A DNA stretch of 64,000 nt from Quercus robur (Eukaryota > Streptophyta > Magnoliopsida > Fagales > Fagaceae), in NCBI RefSeq assembly GCF_932294415.1, contig NC_065535.1, positions 67,043,862-67,107,861 of the forward strand. The letters run 5' to 3'. Each line of letters opens with the position of its first letter. Position 1 is the stretch's first letter. The notes under the pieces were generated by a model. It saw only the letters and a list, made by a program, of their open reading frames with translations. It was not told where the DNA came from and searched no databases. Shown here one piece after another: positions 36,395 through 47,577 of the stretch. The translations under genes and the position numbers were made by a program.

Positions 36395-36590
36395 TAATTT
36401 ATATAGCTTTTTGTAGAAACTGTTTATTTAAAGTGCGCTAAAGTATAGTTATATCTTAAATTTTCTTGAAAAAGTGAGAAAATGCAGGAAAAAAAGAAAG
36501 AAGAGATTTTAAAAAACTGTATATAAAAGCTAAAAATTAAAAGTTGAGATTATAAGCTAATGCCAAATATAGTCTAAGTCAATTTGGTTT
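36395..36590. mobile_element. MITE-like dispersed repeat, copy 2
   Basis: Shares motif order and sequence with 526-712 (gtgcgctaaa, cttgaaaaagtgagaaaatg, A-rich ctaaaaattaaaagttgaga, ending gctaatgccaaatatagtct). The boundaries are approximate. Confidence 0.42.
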
Positions 36591-36748
36591 CTATATTTTA
36601 TGCCTACACTTCCAATTTTTAAAAAACTTAACATGATCCTTCCTTCTCTAAACTATAAAAACTTGAAATTAAATATTTTACTGATGATATAACTATTAAT
36701 TTTTTTTATCTTTGAAATTTTTTCAAATATGGAAGATATAAAAAGAAA

Positions 36749-37574
36749 GAGATTAAATTTAATAAGTACATGGTGTTTTACACCCTCCGATCTCAATATC
36801 ATTTCACAAATAGTTACAAATAATCAAATAGGGTGTGCCACACAATCAATCCTCACTGATACCTATCAGAAAATCAAAACTTAGCAACGCAAACTCAAAT
36901 CTAGATAGTCTTCTACGGCCTTGGATCCAACTAGCAGCAGCCATCCGGCCATCTTCATTGACGGCGAGTTCTTGGGAGGCGGAGGACAAGGAGGAGCATG
37001 GCTGAACTCTAATTGTAGTTTGTCCCCTTCTTCATCCTCGAAGCCTTCCACGTTGTTTTCTATATGCCTATTTTAAAGCGTGAGTTTTTGTTTCCAATTT
37101 GCAATAAAGGGTGGTAAAGTCAGGCTATTGTGTGAATGTTTGTTACTGGGTTTGTTTCACAAAAAATTATTTTCAATTCTTCACAAGAGATATGGGATTA
37201 AAGGGTTCTTGGTAGGGATGGTAAGGGTGTGTTGCATTTGCTAGGAAATTGGTATCAATGAAGCTTTCTAATCCCAGATTTGACTTTTGCGTTCTTGGCA
37301 GGCCATAATGGTCTTGATATGACCCAAGAACTCGTCGTCGATGAAGATGGCCGGATGGGCTACTGCTGGTTGGAGCAAAGGCCGTAGAAGACTGTCTGGA
37401 TTTGAGTTTGTGTTGCTAAGTTTTGATTTTCTGATGGGTATAAGTGAGGATTGATTGTGTGTGGCACAACCAATTTGATCATTTGTAATTATTTGTGAAA
37501 TGATAATGTGGCGTATTGAGATTAGAGGGTGTAAAACAATGGTTTTATACTACGTCCTTATTGAATTTAATCTA
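36749..37574. mobile_element. Mutator-like fold-back element with long inverted repeats
   Basis: The 826-bp element starts GAGATTAAATTTAATAAG and ends in its inverted partner AATTTAATCT. The inverted repeat extends inward for over 200 bp per arm: blocks such as atcaatcctcac, ttttgattttctgat and ggccggatgg recur in opposite orientation, leaving a loop of about 300 bp. The flanks aaaaagaaa and aaagagaaa match in 8 of 9 positions, as expected for a 9-bp Mutator duplication. The ends are related to those of the element at 52178-52452. No transposase is visible. Confidence 0.78.
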
Positions 37575-37630
37575 AAAGAGAAAATGTAATCTAATGGTAG
37601 ATTTTTTAAAGTTCTCATCTAATGAGAAGA

Positions 37631-37793
37631 TTTTTTTTTTAAAGAGAGTTTCAACCTATAACGTCCGCTCCTGATGATAACTCTTTATCATCAGACCAAG
37701 ACACTAATCGGTTTTTGGTGTAGGTAGGAATTGAACCTCAAATCTCGTATTCAATCATCAAAGACTTTATCAATTGAGTTAACTGGAACCCAC
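37631..37793 (-). mobile_element. tRNA-derived SINE, copy 1
   Basis: On the minus strand the element starts GTGGGTTCCAGTTAACTC, contains an A-box-like TAACTCAATTGATAAAG and a B-box-like GAGGTTCAATTCC, and ends in a poly-A tail (poly-T at 37631-37640). It has a 16-bp target duplication tcatctaatRagaaga (37615-37630, 37794-37809). Confidence 0.87.
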
Positions 37794-37819
37794 TCATCTA
37801 ATAAGAAGATATTGTGTAA

Positions 37820-37990
37820 TTTTTATTTTTATTTTTTGGAGAGAATTTCAACCTATGACGTCCGCTCTTGATGATAGCTCTTTATCATCAAACCAAGACA
37901 CCAATCAGTTTTTGATGTAGGCAAGGATTAAATCTCAGATCTCATATACAACCATAAAATTTTTTACTAGTTAAGTTTACTGGAACCCAC
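37820..37990 (-). mobile_element. tRNA-derived SINE, copy 2
   Basis: Same family and orientation as the previous copy: head GTGGGTTCCAGTAAACTTAA, tail shown by the T-rich start. It is flanked by the 13-bp duplication agatattgtgtaa (37807-37819, 37991-38003). Its left duplication overlaps the right duplication of copy 1 by 3 bp. Confidence 0.87.
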
Positions 37991-38230
37991 AGATATTGTG
38001 TAAGTTTGTAGCCAAATGTTGTCTTAAATATATAATATATAATAATGATAATTACTAATATATACTTATTAGGATTGTGTTTTTATATAGAACTATTTCT
38101 TTTTATGGCATTTATTCTATCATTTAAAGAAAATATGATGTGTCAAGATTCTAATTGAGGGTTTAAATATATAATTAATTTTAATTAAATTAAAACATAT
38201 ATTCTTCTTTAAAAAAAAAATTAAAACATA

Positions 38231-38490
38231 CTCCCTTTGTCTCAATTTGTTTGTCATTTATTCCATTTTGGAATGTATACAAAATATTGTCCTGTTTCTA
38301 AAATTAAAAACTATTAATTTACTAATGTTCCTATCATACCCCATTTTATTTCCAAAAACTTTTTTGATAAATTTATTTTAGAGTAATTTTGGAAACTTAG
38401 ACATTTTTATACAGCAGACAAGACAATAAATGATATTTCATTAAAAAATTGGATTTTTAAAACTAGACAAACAAATTGGTACGAATGGAG
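38231..38490. mobile_element. decayed Stowaway/mariner-like MITE
   Basis: An older relative of the MITE at 35108-35368, about 260 bp in inverted orientation. It starts CTCCCTTTGTCTCAATTTGT and ends ACAAATTGGTACGAATGGAG, with TA on both sides. Confidence 0.85.
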
Positions 38491-39464
38491 TATATAGTAG
38501 AATATTGACATGTAAAATTATGAGAACTCAAAATCTTATGTGGTAAAATATTATAAATGTGGGGCTAGTGAATTCGCGGCCCAGGCCCATTCCGCATGGG
38601 GCCTAGGAACTAGGGCCCACGCCGAGGAGAGCCATTGCCGAGGACAACCTCCTGCTCGGCACCTCACGAAATGCCTAAGGAAGGGGGGAAAATGAGTTCA
38701 GGGGCAAGGTAAGGAAAAAAACAACCAACATCATAATATCAAGCCCTATATCTGACAAGTCCATACTCTAAACCATGCCCTGTAACTTTCCCAGCGACCC
38801 CAAACCATACTGGAGTATGGGTTGACAGGACAGGTCTGCACCCCGAAAAAAGGGTGAGACTTACACGTGAACTTGAAGGAAGAGAAGAAACACGAATATA
38901 AAAGGAGGAACTCACCAGAAGGAAAAGGGGGGGCTCTCTCTCTGGAAAAAGAGGAGGGAGGGAAGGAGACAAGGATCCTGGGACAGCTTCCGAGGACAAA
39001 AGTCCTACAACCCGTTCCAACGGAGGGCTTAGCTAGTCAAGCAAGGCCCGCCGGTACCAGAATTTCCATGGTCGCCACGATCAAATCGACCACCTGTGCC
39101 CAATGTCATGCCATTCGAGCCCACTCTCTACAAATCATATTGTTGGGGTCCATTGTATACGAGCCCAACGTCACTCTTGGGCCGTTAAATAAATCGTGAC
39201 CCTACAATTGGCGCTGTCTGTGGGGATGGCTTGTGCGTTGGCTCAGGCGGCGGTGGAGTTAAGCTTTTGTAGAGCAAGGGTCTATGAGGATGCCTTTATG
39301 ACCGGCGACACATTGCTGTTGTTCCAACATAAGTTCCCACTAGGGGCTACGCCTCACAGTGCCAATGGCATGGGCAAGTCTAGGGGCTTCAAACATCAAG
39401 CTAGCTTCCCCTGCCTTGTTCGAGGAGCTGACCTTCGGAAAATGAATAAATACAAGAAACAATA

Positions 39465-40815
39465 CAAGTTTTGGACAGAACCAAGGCCTTGCGTGGTCTT
39501 CGGACTCAAGCCTCTGGGGAAACCAACTACTTACAGAAAAAATACAAGTTTTGGACAGAACCAAGGCCTTGTATGGTCTTCGGACTCAAGCCTCTGGGGA
39601 AACCAACTACTTACAGAAAAAATGCGAGTTTTGGACAGAACCAAGGCCTTGCATGGTCTTCGGACTCAAGCCTCTGGGGAAACCAACTACTTACAGAAAA
39701 AATACAAGTTTTGGACAGAACCAAGGCCTTGCATGGTCTTCGGACTCAAGCCTCTGGGGAAACCAACTACTTACAAGAAACAATACAAGTTGTGGACAGA
39801 ATCAAGGCCTTGCATGGTCCTCGGACTCAAGCCTCTGGGGAAACCAACTACTTACAAGAAACAATACAAGTTTTGGACAGAACCAAGACCTTGCATGGTC
39901 TTCGGACTCAAGCCTCTGGGGAAACCAACTACTTACAGAAAAAATACGAGTTTTGGACAGAACCAAGGCCTTGCGTGGTCCTCGGACTCAAGCCTCTGGG
40001 GAAACCAACTACTTACAAAAAAAATACAAGTTTTGGACAGAACCAAGGCCTTGCATGGTCTTCGGACTCAAGCCTCTGGGGAAACCAACTACTTACAGAA
40101 AAAATGCGAGTTTTGGACAGAACCAAGGCCTTGCATGGTCTTCGGACTCAAGCCTCTGGGGAAACCAACTACTTACAAAAAAAATACAAGTTTTGGACAG
40201 AACCAAGGCCTTGCATGGTCTTCGGACTCAAGCCTCTGGGGAAACCAACTACTTACAGAAAAAATACAAGTTTTGGACAGAACCAAGGCCTTGCATGGTC
40301 TTCGGACTCAAGCCTCTGGGGAAACCAACTACTTACAGAAAAAATACGAGTTTTGGACAGAACCAAGGCCTTGCATGGTCTTCGGACTCAAGCCTCTGGG
40401 GAAACCAACTACTTACAGAAAAAATACAAGTTTTGGACAGAACCAAGGCCTTGCATGGTCTTCGGACTCAAGCCTCTGGGGAAACCAACTACTTACAGAA
40501 AAAATACGAGTTTTGGACAGAACCAAGGCCTTGCATGGTCTTCGGACTCAAGCCTCTGGGGAAACCAACTACTTACAGAAAAAATACGAGTTTTGGACAG
40601 AACCAAGGCCTTGTATGGTCCTCGGACTCAAGGCTCTGGGGAAACCAACTACTTACAGAAAAAATACGAGTTTTGGACAGAATCAAGGCCTTGTATGGTC
40701 CTCGAACTCAAGCCTCTGGAGAAACCAACTACTTACAGAAAAAATACGAGTTTTGGACAGAACTAAGGCCTTGCATGGTCCTCGGACTCAAGCCTATGGG
40801 GAAGCCAAGTACTTA
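39465..40815 (+). repeat. 80-bp minisatellite of LTR element C (about 17 units)
   Basis: The core ttttggacagaaccaaggcc ... ggactcaagcctctggggaa recurs every 80 bp (for example the ccaaggcctt motif at 39481, 39561, 39641 and 39721) with the linker acttacagaaaaaatacaag. Units are 90 percent or more identical. Since 80 leaves remainder 2 on division by 3, all three frames are used in turn, and the unit has no stop in any plus-strand frame. This produces three overlapping long open frames (558, 431 and 421 codons) that are a by-product of the repeat, not evidence for a protein. Confidence 0.96.
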
Positions 40816-41340
40816 AAGGAAAAATCACATTACATGGACCTTAGAATCTATCCGAGGAGAACTCTCCATTAATGATTGGGTTAATTCCTAAACTGTATGG
40901 ATTCTCAAGTCTGCTCTCGGATCCTCAGCACCAAAGGGATTGATGCAATATAGAGCAATATGTTGCCAAAAACACAATCGGAGTCCCCTACTGCTCGGTC
41001 ACCCCCTCGGATGAATTATATAGAGTTTGTCGTTCTCGGACGGTATTCTCGCACTTATTATAGAATATTCAGCTGTTATCTTGGTTAGTTTCCTAAGTTT
41101 AACTTACTATGAATTGTCGTTATTATGCCTGGTAATGTCGGTAAATTAGAATTAGTTGAATTATGTTTCGAGGTTTCCCGCTCTAAGTATCATTGAAGAA
41201 AAACACACACGGAGCACACCCATTCACATAGTAGTATTGCAAAAAAGAAAAGTATTCAAAACAAACAAATAAATTTCCCTTTTTATTAAAACAAAGAAAT
41301 AGTACAGCGTACAATGAAAAGCTGGAATCAGCTTATATTA

Positions 41341-41503
41341 AAGCTAACTACATAATCGAAAAGAAAGATACAAGAGAATAAGATAAAGCTGAGGAGGTAG
41401 TACAGAAGAGAGGTTGGTTGCTAAAGCTAACTACATAATCGAAAAGAAAGATACAAGAGAATAAGATAAAGCCGAGGAGGTAGTACAGAGGAGAGGTTGG
41501 CTG
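41341..41503 (+). repeat. 81-bp tandem duplication inside element C
   Basis: The segment from 'aagctaactacataatcgaa' to 'gaggttggttgct' occurs twice in a row with only a few differences. Confidence 0.9.
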
Positions 41504-43158
41504 CTGCTTCAAGACTTTGTTCTTCCTCAATACTTTTACATGCCCATAACTCAGGCAGCAAAAGAACCCAGCGTGGGGCCTGCACCGTTGAAGAAAAGGT
41601 GCAGAGAGAGCCCAACTTCAGGCTAGCGCAGCTGAAGAAAAGGTGCAGGGAACCCAACTTGAGGCCCACACCGTTGAAGAGAAGGTGCCGGGAACCGGAA
41701 GTTGAAGAGCCTACACAAAAATTTGCCTGTGACAAGGCAGATGGCGATGATGGCGGAAAACTTTACTTTTGATGCACCAAGAATCTGGTGCGACCAGTAC
41801 CTGCTTCGGATTTTGACTAAAAGAAGGAGAAACACCGTTTCCCCCTTTGTCCAGACGGAGTATTTTCTTGAATCTGTGCCTCCCATGCCCAGACCACACT
41901 ACCTTGAGTCTCGGAAGGACCCGGCGCCTCTGTGGCGGAGGGAGTTCCTTCACCCCAACCCGCGCCTCAAACATATTATACTAAGGGAGGATAACACCAG
42001 ATATGGAAGTTGTGATTATGACTGAAGGATCGTAGTTTGGGAGGAAATTGAAGGATTTGGGTGTAAGTGGAGCAACCTCCTACCCTATTTATTTAAAAGA
42101 CAAGGAGGTGGCATTTAATTCACGCAGAGTCCCAAGGAACACTACAGAAAAAATGGTTCCGGTTCAATTCCCAACGCCACCAGCAACCATAAGATTAAAA
42201 GATTCTCGTGAAGGCGCATCTCGAACACTGGAACGTCAAAGGGTACCGCGTAACCAAAGACTGAAGGAATGCCTCTTAATCCGGTGCATCTCCTATGCAA
42301 ATGGAGAAAGCCCAAACATCAAAAGTACATAATCTGAGTGAGTTGTGATGTGGGCCCAGCATTATTAAAATCCTCATCCCCAACTAAAAGTCGGGCAGTA
42401 GGATTTTGAGGGGCTATTGTGGGGCTAGTGAATTCGCGGCCCAGGCCCATTCCGCATGGGGTCCAGGGGCTAGGGCCCACGCCGAGGAGAGCCATTGCCG
42501 AGGACAACCTCCTGCTCGGCACCTCACGAAATGCCTGAGGAAGGGGGGAAAATGAGTTCAGGGGCAAGGTAAGGGAAAAAACAACCAACATCATAATATC
42601 AAGCCCTATATCTGACAAGTCCATACTCTAAACTATGCCCTGTAACTTTCCCAGCGACCCCAAACCATACTGGAGTATGGGTTGACAGGACAGGTCTGCA
42701 CCCCGAAAAAAGGGTGAGACTTACACGTGAACTTGAAGGAAGAGAAGAAACACGGATATAAAAGGAGGAACTCACCAGAAGGAAAAGGGGGGGCTCTCTC
42801 TCTGGAAAAAGAGGAGGGAGGGAAGGACACAAGGATCCTGGGACAGCTTCCGAGGACAAAAGTCCTACAACCCGTTCCAACGGAGGGCTTAGCTAGTCAA
42901 GCAAGGCCCGCCAGTACCAGAATTTCCATGGTCGCCACGATCAAATCGACCACCTGTGCCCAATGTCATACCATTCGAGCCCACTCTCTATAAATCATAT
43001 TGTTGGAGTCTATTGTATACGAGCCCAACGTCACTCTTGGGCCGTTAAATAAATCGTGACCCTACAATAAAGTTAACCAAAAGTCAAACTCCTTTGGTTT
43101 TATATACACTAGACACAGCCCCTCAGAATGCGTGGGATAGTTACAATTTTGTGTGTGT

Positions 43159-43167
43159 GTGTGTGTT

Positions 43168-43222
<55 letters not shown>
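43159..43222. repeat. compound (GT)n(CT)n(TA)n microsatellite
   Basis: Adjacent short GT, CT and TA runs directly before the MITE at 43224. Confidence 0.9.
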
Positions 43223-43223
<1 letters not shown>

Positions 43224-43599
43224 GGGTTAGGTTCAAGTTACACTTGGTGTAACTCTAAACAATGTTACACCACCCAATATTTTTTAATTAGATATGAATT
43301 TTGACTGTTAGATTATATTATCTTCATATATCTTCCATGCTTACAAAATTTAAAGATGATCAAAGATCAACAGCCATGTCATCAATCAATTGTTTAAATT
43401 CAAGTTTTTGTAATTTAAAAAATGCATAAAAGATAAGTTTATAAATCGAATGATAGATTACATCCAATTGACATGCATGTTAAGAACATATAGAACATAT
43501 AATTCTACAATTGGATTTTCAAAATACAAATTCAATAATAAGTTATTACGTGGTGTAACATTGCTTAGAGTTACATCAGGTGTAACTTGATCCTAGCCC
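43224..43599. mobile_element. MITE with about 50-bp inverted ends
   Basis: The start GGGTTAGGTTCAAGTTACAC and the inverted end GGGCTAGGATCAAGTTACAC match over about 50 bp, reaching into gtaactctaa and aatgttacaccac blocks. The element lies within TA-repeat DNA, so the target duplication cannot be defined. Superfamily not assigned. Confidence 0.82.
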
Positions 43600-44269
43600 A
43601 TATATATATATTTATAGGTTAAGTAAAAAGTTTGGTGCTTCTTCCAATCACACACCAAAGTCATCAGTATAAAGAGCTTGCTTCATGCAGTTTTGTTTTG
43701 TCATTAATTATTTTGAGCGCTTGTATACAAATATATATAATCCTTCTTCTTAGAGAATAAAGATGACCATAAATTTATTTATGAACAAATTTATGCTATA
43801 TATAGTATGTTAATTAAATAGCTTATACATTGCAAGATGAGCTGCACATGTCAATACAAAAAAGCTTTCATGTGCTCATGTTATTCATTTAAAAGGTTAA
43901 AAGAACCATAGTTATAGCAATCTCCTAATGTCTATTTGATTTAGAAGTTGGTCTTTAAATTCAAGTTATATCATATCAAAACTATGGTTTTAAAAATTAG
44001 TACGGTCAAAGAACCAGAAAAGCTCTCAATTTCCAATTTTGATAAATTTTGAGGGTTTTTTTCTAGATTGAATTGGTGCTTGGTTCCGAGTTGAACCGAC
44101 CAGTACGGTTTGATTTTTAAAACTATGATCAAAATACTAAAATTGTGTAATTCACTAAAAAACTAAAATACTAATATTAAATAAGGCGGAAAAAAGAACA
44201 TTAAAAAAATGATAATACCACAAATCATTAAATTAAACAATTAAAAATAATAATATTACTTTTTATCAT

Positions 44270-44987
44270 TGTAAGGACCAAAAGATTTGGCAGCCCAGGC
44301 CCACTTAGAATAGTGGCTGGATCAGTTCAACCATAGCCCAAAACAAAGAATTTGTAAGAGAAGGAACCAGACAAACAAAGGGGGGCTTTGCCCGAGGACA
44401 AGAACAAGGAAGAAAAGGCCAATCGTATTGGATAGGTGAACCAATTTATCCGCCCAAGCTAGTCCAAGGAGGCCACAATTACATAGGAATTATTACTATT
44501 CAGTCTCTTCTCTCTAAGCATTCTCCTTGTTTCTTTCTTTGTCTCTTGATATTTATGTCTCGATCCTTCTCTCTGTGCACCTTCCTTTCCTTATATACTC
44601 CTCTCTTTATCATATCTCAACCATCCATCCTTACCTAACATCCTTCCTCTCATGACACTTGTCACTTTTTACATCTGAAGAAGGCGGTGGAAGGAGTTTG
44701 CTTAGCTGTGACTTACACTCTTCAAGCCACTTCCTCGTCAATGCAACTAATAAAATTGTTGCCCACTATTTAATGCGGAGGCAATAGGCTATTCCAAACT
44801 AGAAACTTCCTTTATGACCACTGATTCTCTCTCTTCAGATTCTCGTTCCCACTTGGAATGCCTCAGAGTACTTTGACTCATCCCTTCCTCTCCTCGGGTG
44901 ACCTTTCTCCTCAGGTCCATGGCCCGTGGCATCCCAACACCATTGTTGCAACTCTTCAACTTCATCCTTGGTCCTCGAGCACCCACA
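44270..44987 (-). mobile_element. solo LTR, inverted orientation
   Basis: A 718-bp LTR that on the minus strand starts TGTGGGTGCTCGAGGACC and ends GGTCCTTACA, flanked by the perfect 5-bp duplication ATCAT (44265-44269 and 44988-44992). A TATATAAGG motif on the minus strand near 44595 would be its TATA box. It is a distant relative of the other LTRs. Confidence 0.82.
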
Positions 44988-44992
44988 ATCAT

Positions 44993-46398
44993 CTATATAT
45001 TTTTAATAAATTTGGATTTAGAATAGGTATACTCCATCCAAACTTGTCTTTTCCCATTCTTAAATAAGTGCAGTGAATTAGATCGATATGAACAGAAATA
45101 GACTAAAGTGGACAGAATAGACCAAAGTGGCCGAATCATCAACCACATTACCAAAATTTTTTTTTATTGATTTGTTCTTCTATTTTTTTTATAATACTAA
45201 ATATATTAATCAATTGAGTTTACACATTCAGCTTGGATGGTTTAATATATTTAATATTATAAAAAATTTAAAGGAACAAATCTATTAAAAAATGGTGACG
45301 TGTCCAATGGTGTGGATTTCGCAAAAACCCAACAATTTAACATATATTTTACTAGTTGATAACCTATGCAATGACAAAATTTAACATTTTTTTTTTTTTT
45401 TGGGGTCTAAACATGAAAGTTATAATGTGAAAAATTATGTTGTCCCTTGCTTGTTGAGGTCCCAAAACCATGTCATTCGAGGGTGGAGTTTTTTAAAGGC
45501 TTAAAAACCCTACAATTTGCTACGACTCATGATTAGTGTAAGTGAAGTCTAGTGCCAGATCAATGGGTGAGACAAATAGGCAACTGCTTAAGGCTTCCAA
45601 TGAAAAAATGCCCCCAAAGTTTTATCATTAGAGAATAGAGATAACCCTGTACCAATGGAAGTATTAATTAAGCCTCAAATATTCATCAATAGATATTAAG
45701 TAGGTTTTTTATATTTTTTATTTTTTTTTTATTTTTTTTTCATCAAAGAAAAACTCGTTAAAGAAAATTCTTTTCTTTGGCTATGGCAATGACTGTTTAT
45801 TTTTCTTAGTTTTAGATTGTAGAACTCATTAATCTCCCACTTGTAAATAAATTTATGCTCAAATTTTATTTAGAGATATCAAATATTTAATTTTATCAAA
45901 ATTTTCAATCATAATTGTTTAGTATTTGGTTGCTTCACTCAATAAATAGTGTTTATTTTAGTTATATAGTCATTGAGTAATAGGATGAATTTGTTTTAAT
46001 TTGTAATTTTGCATCTAAAAATATATATTTTTAATGGAAAAAAAAGTTAAATAGATCTTTTATTTTCTGTAAAAAAAAAAAAAAAAAAAAGATCTTTTAT
46101 TAATATTTAAAATATAAGAATAGACCCCATTTAAAGTAGTCATCTTAAACCCCATAATGCCTTGAGCCGGCCCAGCCATCTCTTTATAAATTTGCAATAT
46201 GAGTAATCTCATGATTGTGCAGATACATATTCACTAAGTCTATCCGTTTATAATACAATAGTACCAGCAGATTAGGATTTCTCAAAACAAATAAGTGATA
46301 AAAAAAAATTTTAATTATGCATGTTACCTTATTAATTTAATTTAAAAAAATTATATTATCAAATAATAGGAAGTTGGGATCGAGCTCCAGGTTGGTTG

Positions 46399-46452
<54 letters not shown>

Positions 46453-47577
46453 GGACAACTGCATCATGAATTTCATTATCAAGACCCAAAAAAAAAAAAA
46501 AAAAAAAACCCACACATGGCATTGGATGATAAATAGGAAAAACATTTTTTTTTTATAGGAGAGAAATAGGAAACATTATTTGGTCCTCTTGGAATATTGA
46601 AAATGAAGAAGAGGCTGATATGTGGGGTCAATAAACCCATGTTTTTTTTTTTTGAGAAAGTCAATAAACCCATGTTGATCCGACTAAATAGGCATAATTT
46701 TAATAATCAATTATTATGCTATGAAACTATGGATAAGGTGTGGCCTTTCAGACACTTGAAGGGCCAGTTTGATCTATCCAATTGGCTAATCACAGCCGGC
46801 CATTTGGCATTGCGAATTGAGACTAGAACCATTTTGTTATTTACAATACATAGAAATTTATAGAATTCTTAGAAAATTTGTTATGTAAAGAGTAGGAGAA
46901 ATTTGTATGGAGTATAGGTGGAATGGATATGCATTACGATAGAAAGTGATATGATCAAAAGGAATTGTATAGTTGGTAGTTTTTATTTATGTGAAGCGGC
47001 CACAATAGAACGGGAGGGAGATTTTGGCTGACTAGTTACTAGTAGAGTAGTCCCTTTGACCCAAAAAATTCATTTACTGCCATAATAAAAGTGTAAATTC
47101 TACCTTTTAAGCATCAGTATCGTAATAGTTGAGACATGCACAAGTCACGTTGAATATGTAACTATCAAATGCCAGCATTAGAATGCCCTTGAAAATGAAT
47201 TTTGCCATTTCTGACTCAGAATTTTGAGAGTAATCCCCGGTAGGCTACTAAAAATTTGTGACGTTTCAAAGGAAATGACCGAATTAGTCATCATTCATTG
47301 GCAAGCGTCCAATCCATGGTTCATAATCAGCTCAGGAAAGAACGCAACCACCTACTCCATAAACATATCTCAATGCCAATGTTTTCAACATGTATGCAAA
47401 GAAACAATCATGTGTCTATTAATAGAAAGAACATGATGACTGCATCATTGCATGCTCTCTCTCATTTTGAATTCCCTATAAGAACAGAAAAGGTATCTCA
47501 CTTTGTTCCAATCCAGAACCAACCAAGAGCACCAACTTCTGAGCTTCTTAGAGTCTGTGTTTAGACTTATTGCTCCA
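44993..47577. other. intergenic DNA, no gene seen
   Basis: AT-rich DNA with a (TA)n run at about 46400-46452, several poly-A and poly-T runs, and no supported gene. The last few hundred bases should hold the CLC promoter and 5' leader. Confidence 0.55.

Larger units (their letters stand above)
38558..43066 (+). mobile_element. LTR retrotransposon C, non-autonomous, structurally complete fossil
   Basis: The element is 4509 bp with two 649-bp LTRs (38558-39206, 42418-43066) that begin TGTGGGGCTAG and end GACCCTACA. A perfect 5-bp duplication ATAAA flanks it (38553-38557, 43067-43071). A primer-binding-like ATTGGCGCTGTCTGTGGGGA follows the 5' LTR, and GATTTTGAGGGGCTAT precedes the 3' LTR. The 3211-bp interior carries a large 80-bp minisatellite and a local 81-bp duplication, and shows no recognisable gag or pol domain. 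The LTRs differ by roughly 2 percent by eye, making this the youngest of the three complete copies, perhaps around one to a few million years depending on the substitution rate. Confidence 0.92.

Noticed and set aside
39196-40872. Open frames of 558, 431 and 421 codons on the plus strand that look like a repeat protein
   Set aside because: They are three overlapping frames of the same stop-free 80-bp minisatellite inside LTR element C. The equivalent repeats in A and B have other periods and do not preserve the peptide.
41497-42332. Several plus-strand frames of 90-107 codons that might be gag-like
   Set aside because: No zinc knuckle, protease or capsid pattern was recognised; they lie in the non-coding interior of element C.
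38739-42880. A 93-codon minus-strand frame found in both LTRs of element C
   Set aside because: It is duplicated because the LTRs are duplicated, and overlaps the promoter region of the LTR.
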